Below, one piece after another: positions 1 to 8,818 of a stretch of 33,172 nt of DNA. The notes beneath the pieces are model-generated. The model had not been told where the DNA came from. It was given only the letters and a program-made list of their open reading frames with translations, and made no database searches. This stretch comes from Gemmatimonadota bacterium. GTDB taxonomy: Bacteria > Gemmatimonadota > Gemmatimonadetes > Longimicrobiales > Gaopeijiaceae. The stretch covers positions 1 to 33,172 of the forward strand of contig JAJDXG010000004.1 of assembly GCA_022823365.1 (NCBI GenBank), read 5' to 3'. Made by a program: the position numbers and the translations under genes. The stretch's first letter is position 1. The number at the start of each line of letters is the position of its first letter.

Positions 1-126
1 AGGCTCTGGACAGCCGCCCGAGGGTCCGCGCCTGACCCAATCCAAATCGGCGGGAATCATTCAGCGGGAACCCGACCGACCAATCCCGTAAGCTGAACGA
101 TCACAACGACATGGGAATCGGAATGC
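1..126. other. Window edge, no gene seen
   Basis: This stretch lies just downstream of the truncated M24 peptidase gene. Read on the minus strand, no frame here restores the missing C-terminal part of an aminopeptidase P: I see no His-Gly-x-Gly-His-like segment or Glu ligand motif. I see no RNA gene or clear terminator in it. Confidence 0.5.
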
Positions 127-1287
127 TCATGTCGCGTAGGCCACGCTGGTGAGGTCGCGCAGGGTGACGCCCGGCCTGACGGCTTCGATGATCGCGTCGG
201 CGGCCCGCGTGCTGACCAGCAGCTTCTCCCGCTGAATGTCCGTGAAGGTCCCGTTTACGGGGAAGGTGCGCCCGACATCGCTGATGTAGCCGTCCACCTC
301 GCATCCGACGTCGAAGATGACCAGGTCGCCGTCCTCCATTCTGCGGTTGCGGCGGTCGTAGTGGGCGGCCAGCACGCGCCAGGGCCAGAGGCTGTTGGGA
401 CCCGACTTGATGATGGGCGTGAAGGGCAGCGCCTGGGACCCGAAGGTGCGGCAGGTATTCTCGAATTCGCCCTGAAGCGTGCGCTCGTCGACCCCGGGAC
501 GGATGCGCCAGGCGGCCGACTGGATCCCCGCCATGGTCGCATCGGCGGCGACGCGCATGTGATCGATCTCGGCGGGGGTCTTGATCATGCGCAGGCGGGC
601 GACCACGTCGAAGGCATTGACGATTTGCGCATTGGGATGGTCGGTGCTGAGCCGGAGGATCAGCGATGCCGGCGGGTCCAGGCCGCCGACCAGCGGCACT
701 TCCGGGGGCGTGATCTCCCCGGTCGAGCCCGCGTTCACCCGCAGGGTCGCTCCGCCGCGCACCCGAAGCCGGAGGAAGTCGCCGAAGTCGTCGATGTCCC
801 GGTACTCGTCGATGCCCGCGATGCTGCGCAGCTGATAGTCGTCGAGCAGCGGGCGCCCGGGGAAGTCGTTGGGCCGCCCCCGATTGTCGAAGCGCGGATC
901 CCGCCGGGGCATGAAGAGGATGGAGCGGTCCCGCTCGGCATCCAGAACCAGCATGGACTGTACGATCTCGAGGCCGGTCAGATACCAGAAGTCCTCGAGC
1001 TGGCGGAAGGTCTCGCCGTGGGTGAGCCCGTCGGAGGAGGGCGTGAGCAGGAGCCCGCCCCCGCTGGCGCGCAGGCCGTCCAGTATGCGCGCGCGGCGGT
1101 ACGCGTACTCCTGGGCCCGGAACTCCAGCCGGGTCCAGTCGGTGTAGCGCTGTTCGGGGGTCTGGGCGGCCAGGGGCGCCGCCGGTGTCGCGATGCCTCC
1201 CTCCGGACCGGGGCCGACGAACAGGGCGGGGCTCGCGAATGCGAGAATGAGCACGATGACACTGCGGCGGAGCACCCTGGCCGACAT
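127..1287 (-). pseudogene. Secreted M24 aminopeptidase P, C-terminally truncated
   Basis: The 386-residue product starts with a signal peptide (hydrophobic stretch about residues 9-24) and has an aminopeptidase-P/creatinase N-terminal domain (about 45-210), followed by the beginning of the pita-bread catalytic domain. The first two metal ligands are visible: Asp326 in the motif FDVG and Asp337 in SDVGRTFP. Family members need three more ligands (one His, two Glu) in roughly the last 100 residues. Here the frame stops soon after GVTLRDLTSVAYAT, so they are absent. The start at 1287 is supported by a GAGGGA about 9 bases upstream. The gene diverges from the propeller gene at 1514. The family removes N-terminal residues that precede proline. 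I infer a decayed, probably inactive gene, though a frameshift from sequencing remains possible. Confidence 0.8.
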
Positions 1288-1513
1288 GATTCACCATCCC
1301 TCGTCGAAGACTGATGCGGTTCCGGGCAACTTGGCGGTCGGGACGAGCGGCGTCCATGGCGCGCGGCACCGCACCAGCCCAACGCGGACGAGTCCGTGCA
1401 TGTCCAGCAGGGGAACCGATGTCCCAAATCGCCGTCCCGGCGCCCCTACTCCACAGCCGGTGAAAACGGTACACTTTCCCCGTCCTTACACACTACCGCC
1501 CGAGGATCCCACG

Positions 1514-4500
1514 ATGTACGACCGCCGTCTCCGCACCCGTCAAGCCTTGTCGCACTCAGGCCGCGTCTGCCTCCGCTGCATCTCTGCGGTGTCGACCCTG
1601 ATTCTGCTAACGGCACTGCTGCCTGCGGCGTCCACCGCGGGGGGCGTGCCCGGCGGGCTCCATGCCCAGGAATCCGACGACGACGGCCCGGCGGAACTCA
1701 ACTCCGGCCTGCTCTCGTCGTTCAGGTGGCGGAGCATCGGGCCCGCCGTCGCATCGGGACGCGTCGCCGACATCGCCATCGACCCGACCGACCGCAGCAC
1801 CTGGTACGTGGCCGCCTCCTCCGGGAACGTCTGGAAGACCACCAACGCGGGGACCACCTGGACGCCCATCTTCGACGACTACGGCTCGTACTCCATCGGG
1901 GCCATCGCGCTCGACCCGAACGACCACCTGACCCTCTGGGTGGGTACGGGCGAGAACAACGGCCAGCGCTCGGTAGGCTACGGCGACGGCGTGTACAAGT
2001 CGGCGGACGGCGGGCGCTCGTTTACGAACATGGGACTCGAGACCTCCAGGCACATCGGCATGATCGCCGTGCATCCGGACGATTCCCGCACCGTCTTCGT
2101 AGCGGCGCAGGGGCCGCTCTGGAACGCGGGCGGCGAGCGCGGACTCTACCGGACGCGCGACGGCGGCGAGAGCTGGGAACGGGTGCTCGAGATCGATGAG
2201 CACACGGGGGTCAACGAGGTCTACTTCGATCCGCGCAACCCGGATGTGATGTACGCGTCCTCGTGGCAGCGGCGCCGGCACCAGTGGACCATGATCGACG
2301 GGGGTCCCGGCTCGGGAATCCACAAGTCCACCGACGGCGGCGAGACCTGGCGGGCCATCAACCGCGGGCTCCCCTCCGGGGACAAGGGACGCATCGGGAT
2401 GGCCATTTCGCCGATCAACCCGGATGTCCTCTACGCCATTGTCGAGGCGTCGGGGAACGACGGCGGGACCTTCCGCTCGGAGAACATGGGCGAGAACTGG
2501 AGCCGCACTTCGCGCTACCAGTCGACCGCGCCGATGTACTATCACGAGCTTTATGCCGACCCGCATCGCTTCGACCGCATCTACGCCATGGACACCTTCC
2601 TGGAGATGTCCGACGACGGGGGCGAGACCTGGAGCCGGCTGCCCACTCAAAGCGTGCACGTCGACCATCACGCCATCGCATTCGACCCGGACGATCCGGA
2701 GCATCTGATTCTGGGGAACGACGGCGGACTGTACGAGACCTTCGACTTCGGGGAGAACTGGAGCCACTTCACCAATCTTCCCCTCACCCAGTACTACAAG
2801 GTCGCGACCTCCAACGACGAGCCCTTCTACTATGTCTATGGGGGGACGCAGGACAACAATACCATGGGCGGGCCGTCGCAGACGCTGGGGGGCGGCATCC
2901 GCAACTCCGACTGGTATGTGACGCTGGGAGGCGACGGCTTCGATCCGGTGATCGATCCCGAGAATCCCGACATCATCTATTCGCAGCTGCAGCACGGCGT
3001 GCTGTCGCGCTTCGACCGGGGAAGCAAGGAACGGCTCGACATTCAGCCCCAGGCCGATCCCGGCGGACCGCCGCTGCGCTGGTACTGGGATGCGGGGCTG
3101 ATCATGTCGCCGCACGACAATCACCGGCTCTACTTCGGGGCCCAGATCCTCTTCCGGAGCGACGACCAGGGCTCGAGCTGGCGCGCGATCTCCGGGGACC
3201 TGTCGCGCAACATCGACCGCAACCAGTTGGAGGTGATGGGACGCGTGTGGAGCGTCGACGCCGTGGGCAAGAACCGGTCGACGTCGGTGTTCGGCCACAT
3301 CGTGGCCATCTCCGAGTCGCCGCTGGTCGAGGGACTGATCTATGTCGGTACGGACGACGGCCTCGTGCAGGTCACGGAGGACGGAGGCGAGACCTGGCGC
3401 GAGATCGCGAGCCTGCCGGGCGTTCCGGACACCAGCTTCGTGCACGACGTCGAGGCCTCGCTGCACGATCCGGACGCGGTCTTTGCCGTGGTGAACAACT
3501 TCAAGCGCGGCGACTTCCGGCCCTATGTCCTGAAGTCCGAGGACCGCGGGCGCAGCTGGACCGCGATCACCGGCGGGCTGCCGGACAACAGCCCGTCCTT
3601 CTCCATCGTTCAGGACCATGTCGAGCCCGACCTGCTCTTCCTGGGGGCGGAATTCGGGGCTTTCGTGTCGGTGGACGGGGGCGAGTCGTGGATGGAGTTC
3701 GACAGCGGGCTGCCCACGATTCCGGTGCGCGACCTGGAGATCCAGCAGCGGGAGGGCGACCTGGTGGCGGCGACCTTCGGGCGCAGCTTCTACGTGATCG
3801 ACGACTATACGCCGCTGCGGGAGCTGGCGCGCGGGTCGCAGCCCATCCTCGCCTCCGCGGGTCACCTTTTCGAGGTGGCCGATGGCGACATGTACGTGCC
3901 CTGGAACCCGGGCGGGGCCAACGGCGCCGATTTCTATGCGGCCGACAATCCGGAGCTGGGCGTGACCTTCACGTACTGGGTCGGCGAGACGCTGCGCACC
4001 CGGCGGGCCGAGAGGCAGGCCGAGGAGCGGCGGGCCGCCGGCCGGGGCGAGGACACCCCGTATCCGTCGTGGGAAGAGCTGATGGAGGAGGACCGCGAGG
4101 AGGCGCCGCGCGTGTATCTGACCGTGCGCGATGAGGGCGGACAGGTGGTGAACGTGGTCAACGGCTCGACGTCGCGCGGCGTTCACCGTGCGGTCTGGAA
4201 CTACCGCTACCCCGCGTACACGCCCGTCACCGGCGGAGGTGGCGGGGGCGGCTTCGGGGGCTTCGGGGGCGGCAACGGGCCGATGGCTCTCCCGGGCAGC
4301 TACACGGTGTCGCTGGCACAACGTGTGGACGGCGAGGTGACCGAACTGGCCGGTCCCGTGCCCTTCGAGATCGCCCCGCTGACCAAGCCCGCCATCGCCG
4401 CCCAGGACCGGGCGGTCGTGCTCGCCTTCCAGCGCGAGACCGGAGAACTCCTGCGCGCCGTCACCGGTTCGCAGCGCGCGGCCGCGGGGGCCGCCGAGCG

Positions 4501-4888
4501 CATTGGCGCGGTCCAGCAGGCACTCGAGCGCTGGCCCGCCGCGCCGGCCGCCCTCATGGCGGAGGCGCGGGCGCTGGAGCTGCGCCTGCTCGACCTGCGT
4601 GAAGCCCTCGACGGTTCACGCACGCGCACCTCGCGCGCCGAACCCGACCTGCCGGGGATCGCCGGGCGGGTCAACCAGGTCGTGCGCGGACACTGGAACG
4701 GCACCCACGGACCCACGGGCACCCACCGGGAGCAGTACCGCGTCGCGCGCGAGGCGTTCAGCACCATGTATCCCGAGCTGCAGCGGCTGGTTGAGACCGA
4801 CCTTCCCGCGCTGGAGGGGCGGCTGGAGGAAGCGGGCGTGCCGTGGACCACAGGGCGGGCGCTGCCGAGCTGGCCGCCGGGAGGTTAG
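1514..4888 (+). CDS. Secreted VPS10/sortilin-like BNR-repeat propeller protein
   Basis: I place the start at 1514 rather than at earlier in-frame starts because a GAGGA lies 8 bases upstream and the next residues form a signal peptide (hydrophobic core about 26-45, ending near LHAQ). The product is 1124 residues. It carries at least eleven Asp-box/BNR motifs of the type S-x-D-x-G-x-x-W, for example STDGGETW, SDDGGETW, TEDGGETW and SVDGGESW, spread over about residues 80-740 and typical of multi-bladed beta-propellers. Near residues 906-922 is a glycine-rich linker (GGGGGGGFGGFGGG), followed by a helical C-terminal region of about 200 residues. Such proteins are often annotated as glycosyl hydrolases or VPS10-domain proteins, but I see no specific catalytic signature, so the substrate is unknown. 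It is probably extracellular or periplasmic. Its stop is 7 bases from the stop of the convergent sulP gene. Confidence 0.88.
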   Translation: MYDRRLRTRQALSHSGRVCLRCISAVSTLILLTALLPAASTAGGVPGGLHAQESDDDGPAELNSGLLSSFRWRSIGPAVASGRVADIAIDPTDRSTWYVAASSGNVWKTTNAGTTWTPIFDDYGSYSIGAIALDPNDHLTLWVGTGENNGQRSVGYGDGVYKSADGGRSFTNMGLETSRHIGMIAVHPDDSRTVFVAAQGPLWNAGGERGLYRTRDGGESWERVLEIDEHTGVNEVYFDPRNPDVMYASSWQRRRHQWTMIDGGPGSGIHKSTDGGETWRAINRGLPSGDKGRIGMAISPINPDVLYAIVEASGNDGGTFRSENMGENWSRTSRYQSTAPMYYHELYADPHRFDRIYAMDTFLEMSDDGGETWSRLPTQSVHVDHHAIAFDPDDPEHLILGNDGGLYETFDFGENWSHFTNLPLTQYYKVATSNDEPFYYVYGGTQDNNTMGGPSQTLGGGIRNSDWYVTLGGDGFDPVIDPENPDIIYSQLQHGVLSRFDRGSKERLDIQPQADPGGPPLRWYWDAGLIMSPHDNHRLYFGAQILFRSDDQGSSWRAISGDLSRNIDRNQLEVMGRVWSVDAVGKNRSTSVFGHIVAISESPLVEGLIYVGTDDGLVQVTEDGGETWREIASLPGVPDTSFVHDVEASLHDPDAVFAVVNNFKRGDFRPYVLKSEDRGRSWTAITGGLPDNSPSFSIVQDHVEPDLLFLGAEFGAFVSVDGGESWMEFDSGLPTIPVRDLEIQQREGDLVAATFGRSFYVIDDYTPLRELARGSQPILASAGHLFEVADGDMYVPWNPGGANGADFYAADNPELGVTFTYWVGETLRTRRAERQAEERRAAGRGEDTPYPSWEELMEEDREEAPRVYLTVRDEGGQVVNVVNGSTSRGVHRAVWNYRYPAYTPVTGGGGGGGFGGFGGGNGPMALPGSYTVSLAQRVDGEVTELAGPVPFEIAPLTKPAIAAQDRAVVLAFQRETGELLRAVTGSQRAAAGAAERIGAVQQALERWPAAPAALMAEARALELRLLDLREALDGSRTRTSRAEPDLPGIAGRVNQVVRGHWNGTHGPTGTHREQYRVAREAFSTMYPELQRLVETDLPALEGRLEEAGVPWTTGRALPSWPPGG

Positions 4889-4895
4889 ACCACCT

Positions 4896-6542
4896 TCAGC
4901 CGATCAACTGCCCGGCACCCGAATCGCGCTTCTTGAGGAGTTCGATCGCGACATCACGCGCGCTGTCGAGCGTCCTCACTCTCTGCTTCCTGGGCACTCC
5001 GTCCAGGATGTCGAGGGTCCGCAGGGTCTCGGCCGGCGAACCCGAAAGGCCCATCACGATGACGTCGGTTTCCTCGCGCTCGGCGACATCGAGGAGCTGG
5101 CGTATGAGCATGGCGGCGCTGTCGTCGAGGTAGGTCACGCTGGTGAAGTCGAAGATGGTGACCTCGTGCTCCTTGATGTCTCCCCCGATCACGGCGACCA
5201 GCTTGTGCGCGGAGGCCACGGTGAAGCTCCCCTTGAGGGCCACCAGCCCCACCCGTGCCGAGTACCAGTCCAGCAATGCCGGATCCTCGTGTTCGCCGAA
5301 GAACATCTGGTCGAGCAGAGGCACCGACACCACGCTGTCCAGCTCCAGGTGCTCGAGCTGGCTGGAGTGCGCCATGCCCGCGACGATCAGCCCGATCGCG
5401 ACCCCCGTCATCAGGTCCACGAACACCGTCAGCCCGAGCGTGACCAGCATCACGATCATGTGCTCGCGGCGCAGGTGATGGACGCGGACGAGGACGCGCC
5501 AGTCGATGATGTCCCATCCCACCTTCACCAGGATGGCCGCGAGGACCGCGTGCGGGATCGGTTCCACGTACTGGCCGAGCCCCAGGAGCAGCGCCAGGAC
5601 CAGCACCGCGCGCAGGGCACCGGAAATCGGAGTGCTGCCCCCGGCGCGGATGTTGACCACCGTGCCCATGGTCGCCCCGGCGCCCGGGAGCCCGCCGATG
5701 AGCCCCGACGCGATGTTGCCGATGCCCTGCCCGATCAGCTCCCGGTTGGCCCTGTGGCGGGTGCCGGTGATCGAGTCCGCCACCAGCGACGTGAGGAGGC
5801 TGTCGACGGAGCCGAGGATCGCGAGGATCAGGGCCGGCTGCAGGGCGCTCACCAGGAACGCCGCTGAGGGAAGCGCGAACTGAAGCGTCGGCATCCCCGT
5901 GGGGATCTCGCCGATGACCGGGATGCCGCCGATCCAGAGAACTCCGACCGCCGTGCCCGCCACCAGCGCCACCAGCGGCGGCGGGACCAGCTTCCTCAGC
6001 CGGGGGGGCCAGACCACCGCGACCGCCAGGGTGATCACGGCGACCGCCACCGCGCCCGGGTCGAGGTTGGCCAGCGCGTCCGGTAGCGCCCGCAACGCAC
6101 CCATCGCTCCACCGGCGGCCGGGGGCAGTCCGAGGAACGGCATGCTCTGGATCAGGATGATGATGATGCCGATCCCTGACATGAAGCCGGACACGACCAC
6201 GGCGGGCGTGTACGCGACGAAGCGGCCGATCCTGAGCGCGCCCATGGCGATCTGCAGCAGCCCCGCCATGATCACCACGATCATGGCCTCCGCGAGCGTG
6301 GCGGAGTGCGTGGTGAGAATCGCCGCCATGGCGACGGTCATGGGCGCGGTGGGACCCGAGATCTGCGAGCGCGTGCCGCCGAACACCGCCGCGAAGAAGC
6401 CCACCGCGATCGCGCTGTAGAGGCCGGCGGCCGCGCCAAGCCCCGACGCCACGCCGAAGGCCAGCGCCACCGGAAGCGCCACGATGGCCGAGGTGACCCC
6501 GCCGAAGAAATCGCCGCGCAACGCGTGGTAGTCGTATCTCAT
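4896..6542 (-). CDS. SulP-family anion transporter with STAS domain
   Basis: This 548-residue inner-membrane protein has about 12 hydrophobic segments in residues 10-400, with the SulP N-terminal pattern ([20 protein letters not shown]) and a SulP core. A cytoplasmic STAS domain follows from about residue 431, with the loop [15 protein letters not shown]. SulP (SLC26-type) proteins move sulfate, bicarbonate or other anions; the substrate cannot be read from sequence, and no carbonic anhydrase or sulfate assimilation gene lies nearby. The start codon overlaps the stop of recQ by four bases (ATGA), so the two are probably translationally coupled. An upstream GAGGGAGCGA supplies a ribosome binding site inside recQ. 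Confidence 0.92.
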   Translation of the reverse strand: MRYDYHALRGDFFGGVTSAIVALPVALAFGVASGLGAAAGLYSAIAVGFFAAVFGGTRSQISGPTAPMTVAMAAILTTHSATLAEAMIVVIMAGLLQIAMGALRIGRFVAYTPAVVVSGFMSGIGIIIILIQSMPFLGLPPAAGGAMGALRALPDALANLDPGAVAVAVITLAVAVVWPPRLRKLVPPPLVALVAGTAVGVLWIGGIPVIGEIPTGMPTLQFALPSAAFLVSALQPALILAILGSVDSLLTSLVADSITGTRHRANRELIGQGIGNIASGLIGGLPGAGATMGTVVNIRAGGSTPISGALRAVLVLALLLGLGQYVEPIPHAVLAAILVKVGWDIIDWRVLVRVHHLRREHMIVMLVTLGLTVFVDLMTGVAIGLIVAGMAHSSQLEHLELDSVVSVPLLDQMFFGEHEDPALLDWYSARVGLVALKGSFTVASAHKLVAVIGGDIKEHEVTIFDFTSVTYLDDSAAMLIRQLLDVAEREETDVIVMGLSGSPAETLRTLDILDGVPRKQRVRTLDSARDVAIELLKKRDSGAGQLIG

Positions 6543-8353
6543 TCGCTCCCTCGCTCCGCCTTCGCGATCACGCCCAGGAAGTCTTCACCGTAACGCTCCA
6601 GCTTGGTTTCGCCCACCCCGGTAATGCCAGCCAGCTCCTCCGGCGTACCCGGACGGCGTTCGACCATCTCGCGCAGGGTGGCGTCGTGGAAGATGACGTA
6701 CGGCGGCACGCCCTGCGCCCGCGCGAGTTCCAGCCGATGCGCGCGCAGCGCCTCCCACAGCCCCTCGTCCCATGTTGCGGGATCGGGGGGTGGCTGCTCG
6801 GCCCGGGGCTTGCGCTTGCGCGCGGCAGCCGGCGGGCGCACGTCCCGCCGCATGTGCACCGGCGTCTCGCCCCTCAGCACGGGCCAGCTCTCGTCCGTGA
6901 GCCGGATCGAGCCGAATCCGGCCATGTCGACCCAGAGGAGGCCGCGGGCGACCAGCTGGCGGAACACCGAGCGCCATTCGTACGGGCTCAGGTCGGCGCC
7001 AACCCCATGGGTCGGAAGGCGGTCGTGCCCGAAGCGCCGGATGCGGTCCGTTTCCCTGCCCCGCAGGACATCGATGAGATACGCGGCGCCGAAGCGCTGA
7101 CCGGTGCGATACACGCACGACATGGCCTTCCGGGACGCCTCGGTCGCATCCCAGGTATCGACCGGCGTCAGGCAGTTGTCGCAGCTGCCGCAGGGCTCGG
7201 GCATGGTCTCGCCGAAGTAGGCGAGCACGGTCTGGCGGCGGCAGGTGGTGAGCTCGCAGTAGCCCAGCATCGCATCGAGCTTGCGCACCTCCAGCCGCTT
7301 GCGCGCCTCGCCGGCGTCCGATCCCTCCACCATGTTGCGCAGGGTCACGACCTCCTGCAGCCCGTACACCATCCATGCGCTGGCGGGGAGCCCGTCGCGG
7401 CCCGCGCGGCCCGTCTCCTGGTAGTAGGCCTCGATGCTCTTCGGCAGATCGAGATGGGCCACGAAGCGGACGTTGGACTTGTCGATGCCCATGCCGAAGG
7501 CGATGGTCGCCACCATGACCACGCCCTCCTCGCGCTGGAAGCGGTCCTGGTTGCGCCGGCGCTCGGCGGCCCCGAGCCCCGCGTGGTAGGGGAGGGCGTC
7601 GACTCCCTCGCCCTGAAGCCATTCCGCGGTGGCGTCCACCTTCTTGCGCGACAGGCAGTAGACGATGCCCGCGTCGCCCCGGTGACGCCGGTCCAGAAAG
7701 CGCCGGAACTGGGCGCGCGCATTGTTCTTCGGGACAACGCTGTAGCGGATGTTCGGGCGGTCGAAGCCGCTCACGAAGACTGGGGCGCCCCGGAGCCCCA
7801 GGCGGTCGACGATCTCGCGCCGGGTCAGCTCGTCGGCGGTGGCGGTGAGCGCGATGCGGGGCACGTCGGGAAAGTGCTCGCCCAGGGCGGAGAGCTGGAG
7901 GTACTCGGGGCGAAAATCGTGCCCCCACTGCGACACGCAGTGCGCCTCGTCGATGGCGAAAAGCGACAGCCGCGCCTCGGCCAGGAGGTTCAGCGTGCGC
8001 TCGCCGAGCAGGCGTTCGGGGGCGACGTAGAGCAGATCCAGCTTCCCCGCGCGCACGGCGGCTTCCCCCTCCAGCACCTCCCGGTACGAGAGGGAGGAGT
8101 TCAGGCAGGCAGCGCGCACCCCCAGTTGGCGGAGCGCCTCGACCTGGTCGCGCATCAGGGCGATGAGCGGCGAGACCACGACCCCGGTGCCCTCGCGCAC
8201 GATGCCGGGAATCTGGTAGCAGAGCGATTTGCCGCCGCCCGTGGGCATGAGCACCAGGCAGTCGCCCCCGTCCACCATGTGGCGGATGACTTCCTCCTGC
8301 TGTCCCCTGAACCCGGAGTAGCCGAACGTGCGCTCGAGGACGCGGCGAATCAT
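6539..8353 (-). CDS. recQ: ATP-dependent DNA helicase RecQ
   Basis: A full-length 604-residue RecQ, the 3'-to-5' DNA helicase used in recombination and fork repair. Visible motifs are Walker A with Lys42 ([11 protein letters not shown]), the DEAH box at 135-138, motif III (LTATA), motif V ([12 protein letters not shown]) and motif VI ([10 protein letters not shown]). The zinc site follows, with cysteines in TTCRRQ and PCGSCDNC. Next come the winged-helix RQC region and an HRDC domain over about the last 75 residues. It lies 41 bases downstream of the PIN-toxin relic and overlaps the sulP start by four bases. It may therefore be co-transcribed from the antitoxin promoter or from further upstream. 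All key residues appear present. Confidence 0.96.
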   Translation of the reverse strand: MIRRVLERTFGYSGFRGQQEEVIRHMVDGGDCLVLMPTGGGKSLCYQIPGIVREGTGVVVSPLIALMRDQVEALRQLGVRAACLNSSLSYREVLEGEAAVRAGKLDLLYVAPERLLGERTLNLLAEARLSLFAIDEAHCVSQWGHDFRPEYLQLSALGEHFPDVPRIALTATADELTRREIVDRLGLRGAPVFVSGFDRPNIRYSVVPKNNARAQFRRFLDRRHRGDAGIVYCLSRKKVDATAEWLQGEGVDALPYHAGLGAAERRRNQDRFQREEGVVMVATIAFGMGIDKSNVRFVAHLDLPKSIEAYYQETGRAGRDGLPASAWMVYGLQEVVTLRNMVEGSDAGEARKRLEVRKLDAMLGYCELTTCRRQTVLAYFGETMPEPCGSCDNCLTPVDTWDATEASRKAMSCVYRTGQRFGAAYLIDVLRGRETDRIRRFGHDRLPTHGVGADLSPYEWRSVFRQLVARGLLWVDMAGFGSIRLTDESWPVLRGETPVHMRRDVRPPAAARKRKPRAEQPPPDPATWDEGLWEALRAHRLELARAQGVPPYVIFHDATLREMVERRPGTPEELAGITGVGETKLERYGEDFLGVIAKAERGSE

Positions 8354-8394
8354 CCTGCGCTCACCTCAGGCCTTCCAGACCGCGCCGGGCGCTG

Positions 8395-8532
8395 CTACCA
8401 GATGCGCCGGATGCCATATCCGTCGAAGAGTGACTCGATGGAAACGAGCGGGAGGTCGTGGGCGAGAGATTGGGCGATCAACATGCGGGCAAGCCACCAC
8501 AGGAACGCGTGCGTATCGAGGAGAATCCGCAA
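8395..8532 (-). pseudogene. PIN-domain (VapC-like) toxin with internal deletion
   Basis: A 45-codon frame starts at TTG 8532, with TGAGGA immediately upstream, and ends at TAG 8395. Residues 1-15 read LRILLDTHAFLWWLA, the classic N-terminus of the PIN toxins that pair with Phd-type antitoxins. Residues 16-45 read RMLIAQSLAHDLPLVSIES then LFDGYGIRRIW, the equally typical C-terminus. The roughly 80 residues normally between them are missing in frame. That segment carries the conserved Glu near position 40 and the Asp just before the LIAQ segment. With only Asp6 and the C-terminal acid left, metal-dependent RNase activity is very unlikely. The frame lies six bases after the antitoxin stop, the usual arrangement for such a pair. 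Confidence 0.85.
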
Positions 8533-8538
8533 GGGTCC

Positions 8539-8772
8539 TCAGGACTCCCACGACGCCAGCTCGGACTCCGGCAGGGGATCGAAGAAGCGGTCGTCAACGA
8601 CGAGCCGCCCCCGAAGGGCGCCGAAGCGTCGTCTGCCCTTTCCGCTCCGGTGCGCAACGAGCCTGGCGACCGGCTTGCCATTTCGGGCAATTACGACCTC
8701 CTCGCCCTCTTCCACCCTCGCCAACAACCGGGACAGATGCGTCTTGGCTTCGTGCACATTAACGGCAACCAC
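8539..8772 (-). CDS. Phd/YefM-type antitoxin
   Basis: This 77-residue protein has the Phd/YefM N-terminal DNA-binding pattern: VNVHEAKTHLSRLLARVEEG followed by EEVVIARNGKPVARLV. Its charged C-terminus (about 45-77) would be the toxin-neutralising part. The start is GTG at 8772, with GGGGAGAAGAG upstream. Family members bind their own promoter as dimers and, with the toxin, repress the operon. A perfect inverted repeat at 8800-8817 sits where such an operator would be expected. The partner toxin downstream is internally deleted, so the antitoxin is now probably an orphan. The frame itself looks intact, which suggests recent toxin loss or a retained regulatory or anti-addiction role. Confidence 0.9.
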   Translation of the reverse strand: MVAVNVHEAKTHLSRLLARVEEGEEVVIARNGKPVARLVAHRSGKGRRRFGALRGRLVVDDRFFDPLPESELASWES

Positions 8773-8799
8773 TACTCTTCTCCCCGTGTGGGCATCGAT

Positions 8800-8817
8800 T
8801 AGTCATAATCATGACTA
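8800..8817. promoter_or_regulatory. Inverted repeat, likely antitoxin operator
   Basis: TAGTCAT and ATGACTA form a perfect 7-bp inverted repeat separated by AATC. It lies 28-45 bases upstream of the antitoxin GTG, in the 46-bp gap after the amidase stop, and is conspicuously AT-rich against its surroundings. Position and symmetry fit an autoregulatory operator for a Phd-type dimer. The binding protein is inferred, not shown. Confidence 0.6.
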
Positions 8818-8818
8818 C

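Noticed and set aside
101..1474. 457-codon minus-strand open frame
   Set aside because: It is an alternative frame over the M24 peptidase gene, very rich in Arg and Pro. It does not restore the missing peptidase C-terminus.
1607..4321. 904-codon minus-strand open frame
   Set aside because: It lies opposite the propeller gene, which has eleven Asp-box motifs and a signal peptide. The antisense product is low-complexity and has no start signal.
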